A DNA stretch of 64,000 bases from Gammaproteobacteria bacterium HGW-Gammaproteobacteria-15 (GCA_002840125.1 PGZF01000004.1:248001-312000), one strand, 5' to 3'. Shown: positions 8,938 through 19,104, counted from the stretch's first letter. The notes: a model not told the origin generated them from the sequence alone. Numbers and translations are program-made.

Positions 8938-10440
8938 TTAGTACTTCGCTGCTACACCTTCGGCCGGCAGGGCGCCAAGGATAAACTCACGCAGGTCGTC
9001 GTTCGATTTTTTCAAATCTTCATAACGCAGGTACATCATATGGCCGCTGCGATAGCCTTTAAAACTGAGGCGATGCTTCATTTTACCGCTTGGGTCCAAC
9101 TGCCACATATTGTACTTACCATCAAAATAGTTAGTGGCGCCGTCAAAGTAGCCGGACTGCGTCATTACTTTTAGATAGGGGTTTTGTGCCATGGCCTGGC
9201 GCAGGTTTTCGCCGGTGTTGTCATCAGATCTGTCCCACGGGTGCACAGGGCCGAACATATTGTATTTAATGTCGGTTTTGTATTTCAGATCATTGCGCAG
9301 ATAGTGGTTAATCGCCGGGGTAAACGAGTGCAGCCAGGATGTTAGCTCGGCGTTGTAGTCGGGCCGGTCACCGGCATCGGTTTTATCAATACCTAAATAA
9401 CGTGAGTCCAGCCGGCCGATGGTTTGGCCGCGGTCGCGTAACAGCTCTTTCCAGAAATAGTTGGTAGGAATATCCAGGTTATTTTGCAGCACTGCTTGCA
9501 GCGATAAACCCGAATAGCTGGCTACCTGCTGGGCGATACGTTGTTTTTCTTCATTGCTTATAGCATTACCTTTAGCCAGCGCCGGCAGGTAGTGGTTTAG
9601 CGTAAAGTTTTCTACTTCCGGCAAAATATCGTATAAGTCTTTTTGTTGCAGTTCACTGTTAAGCTTTTTGTGATACCAGGCAGTGGCAGCAAAGTACGGC
9701 AGGCGGTTGGCGGCTTTAACCGGGCCTGCGCGCTCTATGCCTAAGTCGGTAGGTGATACCAGAACCACACCGTTTAAGTACATCCACTGCTGGTTTTGCA
9801 GAGCCAGCGCCAGGCCGGATACACGGGTAGTGCCGTAGCTTTCGCCAATTAAAAACTTCGGCGATTGCCAGCGCTCATTGCGGGTAACAAAAGTATTTAA
9901 CCACTCGGCCAGATATTTAACGTCGGCATTTACACCAAAGAACATTTTTTGCTGCTGATCTTTAGATGGCATTTTACCGTCTTTACCCGGCAATACGCGT
10001 GAGTAACCGGTATTTACCGGGTTAACAAACACAATATCGGCAACATCGAGCACAGAATACGGGTTGGTTTTAACGCCATACGGTTGTACCGGATAGCCTT
10101 CTTCATCAATAACCAGCGCTTTAGGGCCGGTGTAGGCAATGTGCATCCATACCGACGCCGAACCTGGGCCGCCGTTAAATGAAATCAGCAGTGGGCGTTT
10201 GCTACGGTCTTTAATATCGCTGCGCTGATAATAGGTATAAAACAAGGTGGCGGTGGGTACGCCGTCTTCATCCCACACCGGCTGGGTGCCGGTAGTAGCG
10301 GTATAGCTGAAGCGCTTGCCGTTAACTTCGGTTTTATGCTCTGTGCTTACATTGCTGTCAATTTCAATCTGGCGTTCAGTTGCCAGCACCACAGTACTGC
10401 ACAGCAGCAGCAACAGGGCAAAAGGCTTCACTATTTTCAT
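8938..10440 (-). CDS. S10 family serine carboxypeptidase-like protein
   Basis: This 500-residue secreted protein starts at the Met before KIVKPFALLLLL, which gives a proper signal peptide and has GGGG upstream; an ATG 42 bases earlier would put a non-signal tail in front. FNGGPGSASVW forms the oxyanion region. Ser201 in GESYGTTR is the nucleophile, the Asp lies in GYFDGATNY and the His in RSGHMMYL. Bacterial S10 enzymes cut C-terminal residues in the periplasm. It is a single gene on this strand. Confidence 0.88.
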   Translation of the reverse strand: MKIVKPFALLLLLCSTVVLATERQIEIDSNVSTEHKTEVNGKRFSYTATTGTQPVWDEDGVPTATLFYTYYQRSDIKDRSKRPLLISFNGGPGSASVWMHIAYTGPKALVIDEEGYPVQPYGVKTNPYSVLDVADIVFVNPVNTGYSRVLPGKDGKMPSKDQQQKMFFGVNADVKYLAEWLNTFVTRNERWQSPKFLIGESYGTTRVSGLALALQNQQWMYLNGVVLVSPTDLGIERAGPVKAANRLPYFAATAWYHKKLNSELQQKDLYDILPEVENFTLNHYLPALAKGNAISNEEKQRIAQQVASYSGLSLQAVLQNNLDIPTNYFWKELLRDRGQTIGRLDSRYLGIDKTDAGDRPDYNAELTSWLHSFTPAINHYLRNDLKYKTDIKYNMFGPVHPWDRSDDNTGENLRQAMAQNPYLKVMTQSGYFDGATNYFDGKYNMWQLDPSGKMKHRLSFKGYRSGHMMYLRYEDLKKSNDDLREFILGALPAEGVAAKY

Positions 10441-10635
10441 CGGACCCCCGCAATTATTGTTATAGGTAATAAATATCGCCATTCTGTTTACCGCAAAATG
10501 CCCGACAATTCAAAAGGCTTGAGACAAGCGCCCTGAAATCCGGCTTAAGCTTTAATGCGCTAATTAAACGTTAAGCTAAACGAGTTAATAATACGAATGG
10601 TTATCAGTAATATGTTATTGATTATAAACATAATT

Positions 10636-10687
10636 TTGCGATGGTGGCGATTTTGGTCTACACTGTGCAACAATTCTTGTCGCGACA
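10636..10687 (+). promoter_or_regulatory. bfr promoter with a downstream palindrome
   Basis: TTGCGA (10636-10641) and TACACT (10659-10664) are 17 bp apart and fit a sigma-70 promoter. A perfect 10-bp palindrome TGTCGCGACA (10678-10687) follows where transcription should start, 15 bp before the first bacterioferritin ATG. It may be an operator. No Fur box is visible here. Confidence 0.5.
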
Positions 10688-10702
10688 GAAAAGGTACATT
10701 AC

Positions 10703-11176
10703 ATGAAAGGCAATCCGCAGGTGCTGTCTAAGCTAAATGAAATACTGACAGCCGAATTAACCTCTATTAATCAGTACTTTCTGCATGCCCGCATTTATAA
10801 AAACTGGGGCTTAAAAGCCCTTAACGATGTGTGCTACAAAAAGTCGATTAAAGATATGAAGCAGGCCGATGAGCTGATTGAGCGTATTTTAATACTTGAA
10901 GGCCTGCCCAATTTGCAGGCGCTGGGTAAATTACGCATTGGCGAAGACACACCGGAAATGCTGCAGTGCGATATGGAGTTTCAGATAGAACAACTGCCGC
11001 TGCTGCGCGCCACTATCGCATTATGCGAAACCGAGCAAGACTACGTTAGCCGCGATATTCTGACCGAAATTCTGGAATATGAAGAAGAACATCTGGACTG
11101 GCTGGAAACCCAGCAGCACCAAATCAGCACTATGGGGCTGGCAAATTACCTGCAAGCGCAGCTGGGAGGCGAGTAA
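10703..11176 (+). CDS. bfr: Bacterioferritin, haem-binding subunit with degenerate ferroxidase site
   Basis: This 157-residue four-helix ferritin has the haem ligand Met52. At the six E. coli ferroxidase positions it carries Glu18, Asp51, Gln54, Gln94, Glu127 and His130, so three of six ligands are replaced. It therefore probably binds haem but cannot oxidise iron well alone. The next gene encodes the opposite pattern. Split subunits of this kind are known from Magnetospirillum and Neisseria, where they build mixed 24-mers. Confidence 0.92.
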   Translation: MKGNPQVLSKLNEILTAELTSINQYFLHARIYKNWGLKALNDVCYKKSIKDMKQADELIERILILEGLPNLQALGKLRIGEDTPEMLQCDMEFQIEQLPLLRATIALCETEQDYVSRDILTEILEYEEEHLDWLETQQHQISTMGLANYLQAQLGGE

Positions 11177-11644
11177 ATGAAAGGCAATACCAAGATTATC
11201 GATGCGCTAAACGTACTGCTGGCCAACGAGCTGGCCGCGATGGATCAGTACTTTATTCACTCGCGTATGTACCATGACTGGGGCCTGCACAAGTTATTTG
11301 AGCGCATCGATCATGAATTTGACGACGAAAAAGGCCATGCCTCCAGGCTGATTGAACGCATTATCTTCTTAGAAGGTGTGCCGGATATGAGCAAGCGAGA
11401 TGCCATTCATGTTGGCAAAGATGTACCGGCGATGTTGCAAAACGATTTAAACGTAGAGTTCACCGTGCAAAAGCTGTTAAAGCAAACGATGGCGCTGTGC
11501 GAGCAAGAGCAGGACTACGTTACCCGCGCTATGTTACAACAACTGCTGGACGACACTGAGGTAGATCACGCCCACTGGCTGGAGCAGCAGCTTAACCTGA
11601 TTAAACTGCTGGGCCTGCCCAACTATTTGCAGTCGCAGATGTAA
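11177..11644 (+). CDS. bfr: Bacterioferritin, ferroxidase-active haem-less subunit
   Basis: This 155-residue ferritin starts directly after the stop of the first subunit (TAAATG). It keeps the ferroxidase ligands Glu18, Glu51, His54 and Glu94, with Glu128 and His131 shifted by a one-residue insertion in helix D. Position 52 is Lys instead of the haem-binding Met. It thus supplies iron oxidation, while its neighbour supplies haem for iron release; a heteropolymeric shell is the natural reading. Confidence 0.92.
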   Translation: MKGNTKIIDALNVLLANELAAMDQYFIHSRMYHDWGLHKLFERIDHEFDDEKGHASRLIERIIFLEGVPDMSKRDAIHVGKDVPAMLQNDLNVEFTVQKLLKQTMALCEQEQDYVTRAMLQQLLDDTEVDHAHWLEQQLNLIKLLGLPNYLQSQM

Positions 11645-11678
11645 CGGCCAACTGCAATCGCAGATGTAAAAGCGGTGC

Positions 11679-12047
11679 TTAATGGCATGCAAAACAATGT
11701 TTTAGTTTTGCATGCAGTGCCGCCAGCTCAGCCTGGCCTTGCGGCTGATGCTGGTACAGCCGGGTTAGCGCAATTAACGGCATATACAACATATCCAGAC
11801 ACATCTGACGCTGTATTTCCGTGTGGTGCCGGTTTACGGCGCCTTCAGCCAGCGTAAACAGCGCATAGCGTAAACACCATTCCTGCAATAAGCTACTGCG
11901 TTGCCGCTCCAGCATAGTGGCTAACTGGCAGCAGCGGCAGCTGTAATCAGAAACCAGCCGGTGATAGTCGTCCGGCATTATATTGCCTTGTTTTAGCTGC
12001 CGGCTCAGGCGGCTGAAATCCTGCCATAGAGAACTTTGTATCAGCAT
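11679..12047 (-). CDS. FagA-like iron-regulated protein
   Basis: This 122-residue protein has AAGGAG before its ATG and lies 10 bp downstream of the next entry in the same operon. Its spaced pattern (W..FSRLSRQL, a Cys pair, then MCLDMLYMPLIALTRLY) resembles FagA, the Fur-associated protein encoded at the Pseudomonas sodA locus. The function of FagA is unknown. The shared Fur box and neighbouring sodA support the call. The similarity was judged by eye. Confidence 0.5.
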   Translation of the reverse strand: MLIQSSLWQDFSRLSRQLKQGNIMPDDYHRLVSDYSCRCCQLATMLERQRSSLLQEWCLRYALFTLAEGAVNRHHTEIQRQMCLDMLYMPLIALTRLYQHQPQGQAELAALHAKLKHCFACH

Positions 12048-12057
12048 AATGGGCTCC

Positions 12058-12516
12058 TTAATGTAGCGTGGCAGCTGTGGGCCGCACTGGCAGCGTTATT
12101 TCTGCCGGCATTGCAGGCGCTAACTGCGAAAAGCGGCACAGTTCGCGGCGTAAACTGCAACTTTCGCGCAGCAGTGCCACATTGGCCGGGTGGGTGGCAG
12201 GTAACTGCGCCTGCAGTTGCAGCACTTGCTGCAAGGCACGATTTAACGTGGCAAGACAGCGGCGCCAGCGTTGTTGCCGGGCATAGGTTTCGGCCAGATT
12301 CTGCACGCTGATCGACAGGCAAATAATGAGCAATGCAGTGCCATCGGGTGCACCGGGTATAAAATTGTCGGCCGATCTGGCCTCGTACTCCTGCCAGGCT
12401 TGTGTTAGCAACACCGCAGCCTGTTGATATAAATCGGCAGCCAGTACGTAGTGATCGTGCGCAAAAGCACTGTTGGCCTGACGGATAATGTGTTTCCAGT
12501 GTTCTATCGTATCCAT
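12058..12516 (-). CDS. Helical protein divergent from sodA (OrfX-like by position)
   Basis: This 152-residue all-helical protein has an N-terminal stretch (ADLYQQAAVLL) and a later helix pair (NLAETYARQQRWRRCLATLNRAL) that look TPR-like. ATG 12516 is preferred over GTG 12525 because AAGG is 8 bases before it. Position and size recall orfX of the Pseudomonas fagA-fumC-orfX-sodA operon, but I cannot confirm homology. The Fur box at 12574 should control it, so it is probably made under iron starvation. Confidence 0.55.
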   Translation of the reverse strand: MDTIEHWKHIIRQANSAFAHDHYVLAADLYQQAAVLLTQAWQEYEARSADNFIPGAPDGTALLIICLSISVQNLAETYARQQRWRRCLATLNRALQQVLQLQAQLPATHPANVALLRESCSLRRELCRFSQLAPAMPAEITLPVRPTAATLH

Positions 12517-12573
12517 ATCACTCACCTTGTCGGGAACCTGACTGAAAATATGGCTTGTTTTTCGACTAAATGC

Positions 12574-12594
12574 AAATGATAATGGTTATCATTA
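12574..12594. promoter_or_regulatory. Fur box shared by sodA and the divergent pair
   Basis: AATGATAATGGTTATCATT is an almost perfect palindrome matching the 19-bp Fur consensus. It lies 15 bp before the sodA start and about 60 bp from the divergent gene, so one site can repress both directions. Confidence 0.88.
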
Positions 12595-12608
12595 ATTGGA
12601 GGGTTGAT

Positions 12609-13217
12609 ATGAACTTTACGTTACCGGAACTACCTTACAGCTACAACGCACTGGAACCGCATCTGGATGCGTTAACGATGGAAATACACCACAGCCGTCA
12701 CCATCAAACTTATGTTAACGGTTTAAATGCAGCGCTGGAAAGCAGCGCCTATACTGACTGGTCGCTGCAGCGCTTACTCAGCGAAATAGCTGCCTTGCCA
12801 CAACCGTTGCAGCAGGCTGTACGTAACCATGGCGGCGGCCATGCTAACCACAGTTTGTTCTGGCAGGTTATGTCACCGCAAGGTGGTGGCGAACCTACCG
12901 GCGAACTGGGTGAAGCTATAACGCTGCACTTTGGCAGCTTTGCCCAGTTTAAGCAGCAATTTATTCAGGCCGCACTCAGCCGGTTTGGCAGTGGCTGGGC
13001 CTGGCTGGTAAAAGATCAATACGGTAAATTGCAGGTAAGCAGCAGTGCGAATCAGGATAGCCCGTTAATGGAAGGGCTAACGCCAATACTGGGGCTGGAC
13101 GTGTGGGAACATGCATACTACCTGCAGTACCAGAATAAGCGGCCAGAGTATGTGGCAGCGTTTTTTAATGTGATTAACTGGCCCTATGTGGCGGGGTTAT
13201 ATCAGGAGAAGCAATGA
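12609..13217 (+). CDS. sodA: Manganese superoxide dismutase
   Basis: The start is ATG 12609 (GGAGGG upstream); an in-frame ATG further 5' lies inside the Fur box. The 202-residue enzyme has metal ligands His27, His81, Asp164 and His168. [11 protein letters not shown] and Gln149 in ANQDSPL mark the Mn type rather than the Fe type. It converts superoxide to peroxide and oxygen. Fur control means it is made when iron is scarce, when a Mn enzyme can replace FeSOD. Confidence 0.93.
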   Translation: MNFTLPELPYSYNALEPHLDALTMEIHHSRHHQTYVNGLNAALESSAYTDWSLQRLLSEIAALPQPLQQAVRNHGGGHANHSLFWQVMSPQGGGEPTGELGEAITLHFGSFAQFKQQFIQAALSRFGSGWAWLVKDQYGKLQVSSSANQDSPLMEGLTPILGLDVWEHAYYLQYQNKRPEYVAAFFNVINWPYVAGLYQEKQ

Positions 13218-14104
13218 AGCTAATGTTGTTGCAATGGCCTGCGCTGGGCTTGCGTAAGCTTGCTGGCCTGCTGATAGTGCTGGCTGGTGCAGGCTATGGT
13301 TTGCAGCAACTGGCGGTACTTATGCAGCAGCAAGCTAATGTGCGCTATGCCTTTTATGCCGGTATGGTAGCGGCCACAGCAACAGCAGCTGGTGCAATAC
13401 CGGCGTTGTTTATGCGCCGGTTACAGCAAAAGTTGCTTGATGTGATGCTGGGCTTTGGTGCCGGCGTAATGCTGGCCGCCTGTATGTTTTCGCTGATCGT
13501 ACCGGCGCTGGCTTTGTTAACTGACAGCGGCGCTTCGCCATGGCGCAGCTCTGGTAGTGTGGCGCTGGCCATTTTGCTTGGCGGTGCCTTTATGCTAATG
13601 CTGGAAAGGCTGGTACCACATGAACATTTTATTAAAGACGAAGACAGGCTACGCGGCCAAACCCTGCGGCGCAGCTGGTTATTTGTGTTTGCCATAGCGC
13701 TGCATAATATCCCCGAAGGGCTGGCCATTGGTGCGTCTTTTGCCAGTGGTGACACTGCAGCAGCCACTGCGCTGGCTACAGGTATCTCGGTGCAGGATAT
13801 TCCTGAAGGGCTGGTAGTGGCAATGGCACTGCTGGCAGTGGGTTACAGCCGTACACTGGCGGTGGGCATTGCAATATTATCTGGCTTAACCGAGCCGGTT
13901 ATGGCGATTGTCGGCGCAGCAGTGCTGGGTGAGTCCAGCCTGTTGCTACCCTGGGGCCTGGCTGTGGCAGCTGGTGCTATGTTGTTTGTGATCAGCCATG
14001 AAATGATCCCTGAATCGCACCGGCAGGGCCACGAGCTGGCCGCCACCAATGGTTTAATGCTGGGCTTTGTATTGATGATGTTGTTGGATACCGCTTTGGG
14101 CTGA
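13214..14104 (+). CDS. ZIP-family metal transporter
   Basis: This 296-residue protein overlaps the sodA stop by four bases (ATGA), which implies translational coupling. It has about eight membrane helices and the ZIP metal-site helices [15 protein letters not shown] and [19 protein letters not shown] conserved HEMIPESH lies near the end. The usual His-rich loop is reduced to VPHEHF. ZIP proteins import Zn, Mn or Fe. Coupling to a Fur-regulated MnSOD suggests Mn2+ uptake for its metallation; that is an inference. Confidence 0.85.
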   Translation: MKLMLLQWPALGLRKLAGLLIVLAGAGYGLQQLAVLMQQQANVRYAFYAGMVAATATAAGAIPALFMRRLQQKLLDVMLGFGAGVMLAACMFSLIVPALALLTDSGASPWRSSGSVALAILLGGAFMLMLERLVPHEHFIKDEDRLRGQTLRRSWLFVFAIALHNIPEGLAIGASFASGDTAAATALATGISVQDIPEGLVVAMALLAVGYSRTLAVGIAILSGLTEPVMAIVGAAVLGESSLLLPWGLAVAAGAMLFVISHEMIPESHRQGHELAATNGLMLGFVLMMLLDTALG

Positions 14105-14250
14105 TAGCTTTATCCAGCAACAGTCTTACCCAACAAGTGTGCCGACACAATTTATTACAATCCAATGGTGGTTAGCGCTGGTAGTGGCTAGTTGTTTTCA
14201 TTACATTGACCTTCACAAAAAGTAACAAGTTGTCTAATCGTGGTGGTTCA

Positions 14251-17130
14251 ATGAAAAAAATATTCGTTATCAGTGCAATAGCGCTGGCTGTATTAACCGG
14301 TTGTGCCGGTGAGCGTAGCTTATCTGCCGATACGCGTGCTGCGCAGCAACAGGTACAGGGCCAGGTAGTGGTAAGCCCGAACGACAACCGTGCTTATAAA
14401 ACCCTTGTCCTGCCGAATAAGCTGGAAGTGCTGCTGGTGTCAGACCCTACAGCGGAAAAATCGGCTGCAGCGTTAAGTGTGGGCGTAGGTTTACTGCAAG
14501 ATCCCATGAGCCAGCAGGGTATGGCGCATTATTTAGAGCATATGCTGTTTTTAGGCACCGAGCGCTATCCTGATACCAAAGGCTACAGCGAATTTATGAC
14601 CGCCAACGGCGGCGCGCAAAACGCCTACACCTGGCTTGATATTACCAACTACATGTTTAAGGTAAATAACAACGCTTATGACGAAGCGCTGGATCGTTTC
14701 TCCGATTTTTTTAAAGCCCCCAAGCTATACCCCGAATACGCCGATAAAGAGAAAAATGCCGTTAATGCAGAGTGGTCAATGCGCCGTGAAATGGACTACT
14801 TCGGCCAGTATAATTTATCCCGCCGCATGATGGGCAGCCACCCGGCTAACCGGTTTTTAATTGGTAACCTGGAAACGCTCGGCGATAAAGACGGTAGCCT
14901 GCTGCACCCTGAAACCGTAGCGTTTTATAACCAGTATTATTCGGCCAATATTATGAAAGTGGCCCTGCTAAGCAACCTGCCGCTAAGCGAAATGGAGCAA
15001 CTGGCCAGCAAGCACTTTAGCAGTATTGTTAATAAGAACATTGAAAAACCTGCTGTAACCGCAGAGCTGGATTTTAGCCAGTTAGGCGGCAAGCGTATTC
15101 ACTATGTGCCCAATCAGGACGTAAAACAGTTACGGCTGGATTTCACCATCAGCAACAACAGCGAACAGTTTGCCGTTAAACCCAATGAATTTATCAGCTA
15201 CCTGCTGGGCTCAGAAATGCCCGGCACCCCGGCTGAGCAGCTAAAAGCCATGGGGCTTATTTCTAACTTAAATGCCAGCGCCACGCCCGACTTATACGGC
15301 AATTACGGCTCGCTCAGTATAGACGTAGAGTTAACCGACGCCGGTATGCAAAACCGTGAAGGCATAGTGGCCACTATCATGCAGTACATTGAACTGGTGA
15401 AGCAGCAGGGTGTAGACAGCAAATATTTCAGTGAAATTCAAACCAGCCTGAACAACCAATTCCGTTTTCTGGAAAAAGGCGACGAGTTTGGCTATGTATC
15501 TAACCTGGCCGATGCTATGCAAAAAGTGCCAGCGCGCAACGCAATAAATGCGCCGTTTTATTACCAGCGTTTTGATGCCAAAGCGATTGAAAATGTGCTG
15601 GCGCAGCTAACACCCCAGCGCCTGCGCGTATGGTATATCAGCAAGCAAGAGCCGCATGATAGCAGCCTGCATTTTTACGATGGCAAGTATAAAATTACCG
15701 ATATCAGTAGCGAAGAGCAGCAAAGCTGGCAACAAAGCCCGCAACTGGCACTGAACTTACCGGCAGTAAACCGGCTGCTGCCAGAAAACTTTGAGTTGGT
15801 AGCGCCGGTACAGCAAGCCAAACCAGAAATTGTGCTACAGCAAAACGGTATTACCGCCTGGTTGTACCCAAGCCAGCAGTTTGCCAGCCAGCCGCGTGGT
15901 GTGCTGGAAATTTTTATCAATACGCCGGCACCACAACAGGATATTAAAGCCAGAGTAGCTCTGGCGCTGTGGCGCGACATGTTCAGCCTGCAGCAAAGTG
16001 TGCTGGCTACCGAAGCTGATATTGCCGGCATGCAGCTGCGTTTAACCGCCGGTAGCGGTATGGCCTTAACGGTAGCCGGTTTTACTGACAAGCAACCCGA
16101 GTTACTGCAACAGGCCCTGGCAGGTTTGGTGGTTAGTACTGACGAGCAAAGCTTTGCCCAGGCTAAAGATCGCTATATCCGTGGTTTGCAAAATCAGGGT
16201 AAGCAATTCCCGTTTTATCAGGCATTTAATGGCTACAACACACTGGTGCGCAATGGTAACTATGAGCCAGAGCAGCTAATTACTGCCGCCAACAGTTTAA
16301 CCATTGCACAGCTGCAAAGCTTTATCGCCGATACGCTGGCGAATAACCAACTGCGGGTATTTGCCTTTGGTAACTACGATAAAGCCGCCATAAGCCAGGT
16401 GGTTGCTACCGTGCAACAGGCTCTGCCGGCGCAGCGCAGTGAACAGCCATACAGCCGCACAGCTTACTGGCAACCGGCCGCAGGTGAAAAACTGGTACTG
16501 CAAAAAGACATCGACGTTGCCGACGTTGGCCTGGTAGATGTGCATGTACACCCTGAAGCTTCCTATACCCAACTGGCACGGGCAACGGTGCTTAACAGCC
16601 ATTTTAGTAATGTGGCTTTTGATAAACTGCGTACCGAAGAGCAACTGGCCTATGCCGTGGGTGGCACCGCCATGCAAATTGAAAACTACGTTGGTTTTGC
16701 CATGTATATTCAAACGCCGGTAAAAGGCGTAGCCGATATGCAGGCCCGCTTTGACAGCTTTAAGCAGCAATATGCCGCCGAGCTGGATAAGTTAACCGAA
16801 GATAACTTTGCCCAGCTTAAAGCCAGCACACTGATCACGCTAAAAGAGCCTACGAAAAACCTGCAGGACGAAGTAGGGCCATTAATTACCGACTGGTACC
16901 GTGAGAAATTCAGCTTCGACAGCAAACAACAGTTAATTGCCGCTATAGAGCAGGTAACACTGGAGCAGGTAAAAGCCTTTTACCGCGAAACCATGTTAAA
17001 TGACAACGCAGCACGGATTTCGGTACAAATGCGTGGCACCAAGTTCCGCGATCAGCCGTTTGCCGATTTACCCGGCCAGACTAAAGTAACCGACGTGGCC
17101 GCCTTTCATCAGCAAATGAAAACGCAATAA
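14251..17130 (+). CDS. M16 (pitrilysin-type) zinc peptidase lipoprotein
   Basis: Met at 14251 opens a lipoprotein signal with lipobox LTGC, so the 959-residue protein is probably anchored in a membrane facing the periplasm. The inverted zinc motif HYLEH is at residues 93-97 and the third ligand Glu174 lies in NAVNAE. Two M16 halves and a long C-terminal region match protease III and insulinase in length. It degrades small peptides of a few kDa. It is a single gene with a strong terminator. Confidence 0.92.
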   Translation: MKKIFVISAIALAVLTGCAGERSLSADTRAAQQQVQGQVVVSPNDNRAYKTLVLPNKLEVLLVSDPTAEKSAAALSVGVGLLQDPMSQQGMAHYLEHMLFLGTERYPDTKGYSEFMTANGGAQNAYTWLDITNYMFKVNNNAYDEALDRFSDFFKAPKLYPEYADKEKNAVNAEWSMRREMDYFGQYNLSRRMMGSHPANRFLIGNLETLGDKDGSLLHPETVAFYNQYYSANIMKVALLSNLPLSEMEQLASKHFSSIVNKNIEKPAVTAELDFSQLGGKRIHYVPNQDVKQLRLDFTISNNSEQFAVKPNEFISYLLGSEMPGTPAEQLKAMGLISNLNASATPDLYGNYGSLSIDVELTDAGMQNREGIVATIMQYIELVKQQGVDSKYFSEIQTSLNNQFRFLEKGDEFGYVSNLADAMQKVPARNAINAPFYYQRFDAKAIENVLAQLTPQRLRVWYISKQEPHDSSLHFYDGKYKITDISSEEQQSWQQSPQLALNLPAVNRLLPENFELVAPVQQAKPEIVLQQNGITAWLYPSQQFASQPRGVLEIFINTPAPQQDIKARVALALWRDMFSLQQSVLATEADIAGMQLRLTAGSGMALTVAGFTDKQPELLQQALAGLVVSTDEQSFAQAKDRYIRGLQNQGKQFPFYQAFNGYNTLVRNGNYEPEQLITAANSLTIAQLQSFIADTLANNQLRVFAFGNYDKAAISQVVATVQQALPAQRSEQPYSRTAYWQPAAGEKLVLQKDIDVADVGLVDVHVHPEASYTQLARATVLNSHFSNVAFDKLRTEEQLAYAVGGTAMQIENYVGFAMYIQTPVKGVADMQARFDSFKQQYAAELDKLTEDNFAQLKASTLITLKEPTKNLQDEVGPLITDWYREKFSFDSKQQLIAAIEQVTLEQVKAFYRETMLNDNAARISVQMRGTKFRDQPFADLPGQTKVTDVAAFHQQMKTQ

Positions 17131-17145
17131 GCCTGCAGTACACAG

Positions 17146-17175
17146 CAAAACGCAGCTTCGGCTGCGTTTTGTTTT
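17146..17175 (+). terminator. Rho-independent terminator of the M16 gene
   Basis: The 10-bp stem AAAACGCAGC/GCTGCGTTTT encloses a TTCG tetraloop and is followed by GTTTT. Confidence 0.92.
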
Positions 17176-17411
17176 AATAGCGCTCTGTATCACTACTTCG
17201 CACGCAAACTTTGATCTGGCACAGAACCCGTCTATGCTTGCTCTGACAAATTCGCTTAACCTGATGGCGTAATGACAACCCTATAAGTATTGCAACAGCG
17301 GTCATCTGCAATTTAAATATTTTTTCTAAACCATGTGTAGTACGTCTGCGTATTCTTCTATACCGAGCGTTGCTAAGTGTTTTTACTAAATCTGCCGTGG
17401 AGATCGTCCAA

Positions 17412-18722
17412 ATGTTTTTTAACAAAGATAAAGAAAAGCAAGATGTTATCAGCGCAGCGGTAAAAACTTTGGAAGCACAGGCCCACAGTATTTCGAATTC
17501 ATGTGCCGTTATTTATTTTTCGCCGTCTGGTGAAATACTCAAAGCCAGCCCGCTGTTTCTCAATTGTATTGGTTACAGCATAGATGAAATCCGGGGGCGG
17601 CATCACAAAACGTTATGCCCAACAGAGCTGGTTGAATCCGCAGAATACCGGCAGTTTTGGGCCGACCTGGCTAAAGGGCAGCCCAAACGGGGGTTGTTCA
17701 GACGCAAGCATAAAAATGGTGCCGATATCTGGCTTGAAGCGACTTATATTCCCATTATTGAAAGTGGGCAGGTTGTTCAGGTGATGAAAATTGCTAATGA
17801 TGTGACTGCAGCACACGAAAAATCAGTAAGTAATTCGGCTTTTATTGATGCTGTAGAGCGTGCAAATGCGGTAATAGAATTTACCTCTGACGGCACCATC
17901 ATTACGGCCAATAACAATTTTATCAATGCGTTGGGGTATCGAAGCCTTAGTGATATCCGCGGTAAACACCATAGAATTTTTTGTGGGCCAGAGTTTTACC
18001 GCGACAACCCGACATTCTGGCAGGAGCTGGAAAACGGCCAGGTAAAAAATGGTTTATTCCGCCGCGTAAGTGGCCAGGGAGATTCGGTGTGGATTGAGGC
18101 AACTTATAATCCGGTGTTTGACCATGCCGGTAAAGTCATTAAAGTGGTTAAGATAGCCAGCGACATTACCAAAAGAATGGAGCGGCAGCTGGCCATTCAA
18201 AAAGCGGCAGAGCTGGCACACAGCACCTCGGTTGAAACCGCTCAGGTGTCAGAGCGCGGCGCCAGCATTTTAAAACAAAATTTGCACAACTCAGAAAAAG
18301 TGTCGCAGGATATCAAACAATTAGCCGGGCTGGTGGAAGAGTTAAATATTCAGTCAGGTGAAATCTCTAAAATTGTCACTACGATAAAATCTATTGCTGA
18401 TCAAACCAACCTGCTGGCGTTAAATGCCGCCATTGAAGCAGCCCGTGCGGGCGAGCATGGCAGAGGCTTTGCGGTAGTAGCCGATGAAGTAAGAACGTTG
18501 GCAAGCCGCACTACCAAGTCGACTGAAGAAATAAACCAGATGGTGAGTAAAAACAATCAACTGGTAACACAGGGCCGGGGCAGCATGTTGCAGGTTACTG
18601 AGCAGGCAGATAAAAATGCAGATCTCATTACAGAGGCGGCCAGTATTATTGATGAAATACTCAAAGGCGCCGACTATGTATCACATGTTGTTGGCGATTT
18701 GGTTAATAACTCAAACAGGTAA
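17412..18722 (+). CDS. Soluble PAS-PAS chemoreceptor, BdlA-like
   Basis: This 436-residue protein has no membrane segment. Two tandem PAS domains (about 30-145 and 155-270) each contain an [19 protein letters not shown] block. They are followed by a short methyl-accepting signalling domain with the hairpin tip [20 protein letters not shown]. This is the layout and length of Pseudomonas BdlA, which controls biofilm dispersal, and of other soluble redox-sensing receptors. GGAGAT precedes ATG 17412. No C-terminal CheR pentapeptide is present. It is convergent with an XRE regulator. Confidence 0.85.
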   Translation: MFFNKDKEKQDVISAAVKTLEAQAHSISNSCAVIYFSPSGEILKASPLFLNCIGYSIDEIRGRHHKTLCPTELVESAEYRQFWADLAKGQPKRGLFRRKHKNGADIWLEATYIPIIESGQVVQVMKIANDVTAAHEKSVSNSAFIDAVERANAVIEFTSDGTIITANNNFINALGYRSLSDIRGKHHRIFCGPEFYRDNPTFWQELENGQVKNGLFRRVSGQGDSVWIEATYNPVFDHAGKVIKVVKIASDITKRMERQLAIQKAAELAHSTSVETAQVSERGASILKQNLHNSEKVSQDIKQLAGLVEELNIQSGEISKIVTTIKSIADQTNLLALNAAIEAARAGEHGRGFAVVADEVRTLASRTTKSTEEINQMVSKNNQLVTQGRGSMLQVTEQADKNADLITEAASIIDEILKGADYVSHVVGDLVNNSNR

Positions 18723-18729
18723 CAGCGGC

Positions 18730-19104
18730 TTACTTGCCGGCGCTATGGGTTTTTTTCAGTGTGCTAATAAGGTTAACCGCCAATGCTCTGCCTTCGTCGG
18801 TCAGGCTATGGTAATGCTTAAGCAACAAAGCCAATTGTGCGTCTACTGCAGTGGCAGACGGGCTGTAATGGTTGCTTTGCTCCATTACCTGAGTATGGTT
18901 TTGTGCCTCAGCACTTTGGTACAGTGCCGACACCTGTGTATCCAGAGCGTGGGCGATAGCTTCCAGTAAATCCAGCGACGGGCGCTGCTCATCGCGCTCT
19001 ATGCGTGACAAATTTCCTGCATCAGTTTCTGCGGCATAAGCAACATCCTCCAGGGTTTTCCCTAGCAGTTTTCTTCTATGTCTCAATATGTTGCCAATTT
19101 TCAT
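18730..19104 (-). CDS. XRE-family transcriptional regulator
   Basis: This 124-residue protein has an N-terminal helix-turn-helix (RRKLLGKTLEDVAYAAETD, then AGNLSRIERDEQRPSL) and a short C-terminal helical tail (HYHSLTDEGRALAVNLISTL). The open frame runs 231 bases further upstream, but only the Met before KIGNILRHRR gives a normal XRE start. It is divergent from the 84-residue gene at 19273, which it may regulate. Confidence 0.85.
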   Translation of the reverse strand: MKIGNILRHRRKLLGKTLEDVAYAAETDAGNLSRIERDEQRPSLDLLEAIAHALDTQVSALYQSAEAQNHTQVMEQSNHYSPSATAVDAQLALLLKHYHSLTDEGRALAVNLISTLKKTHSAGK

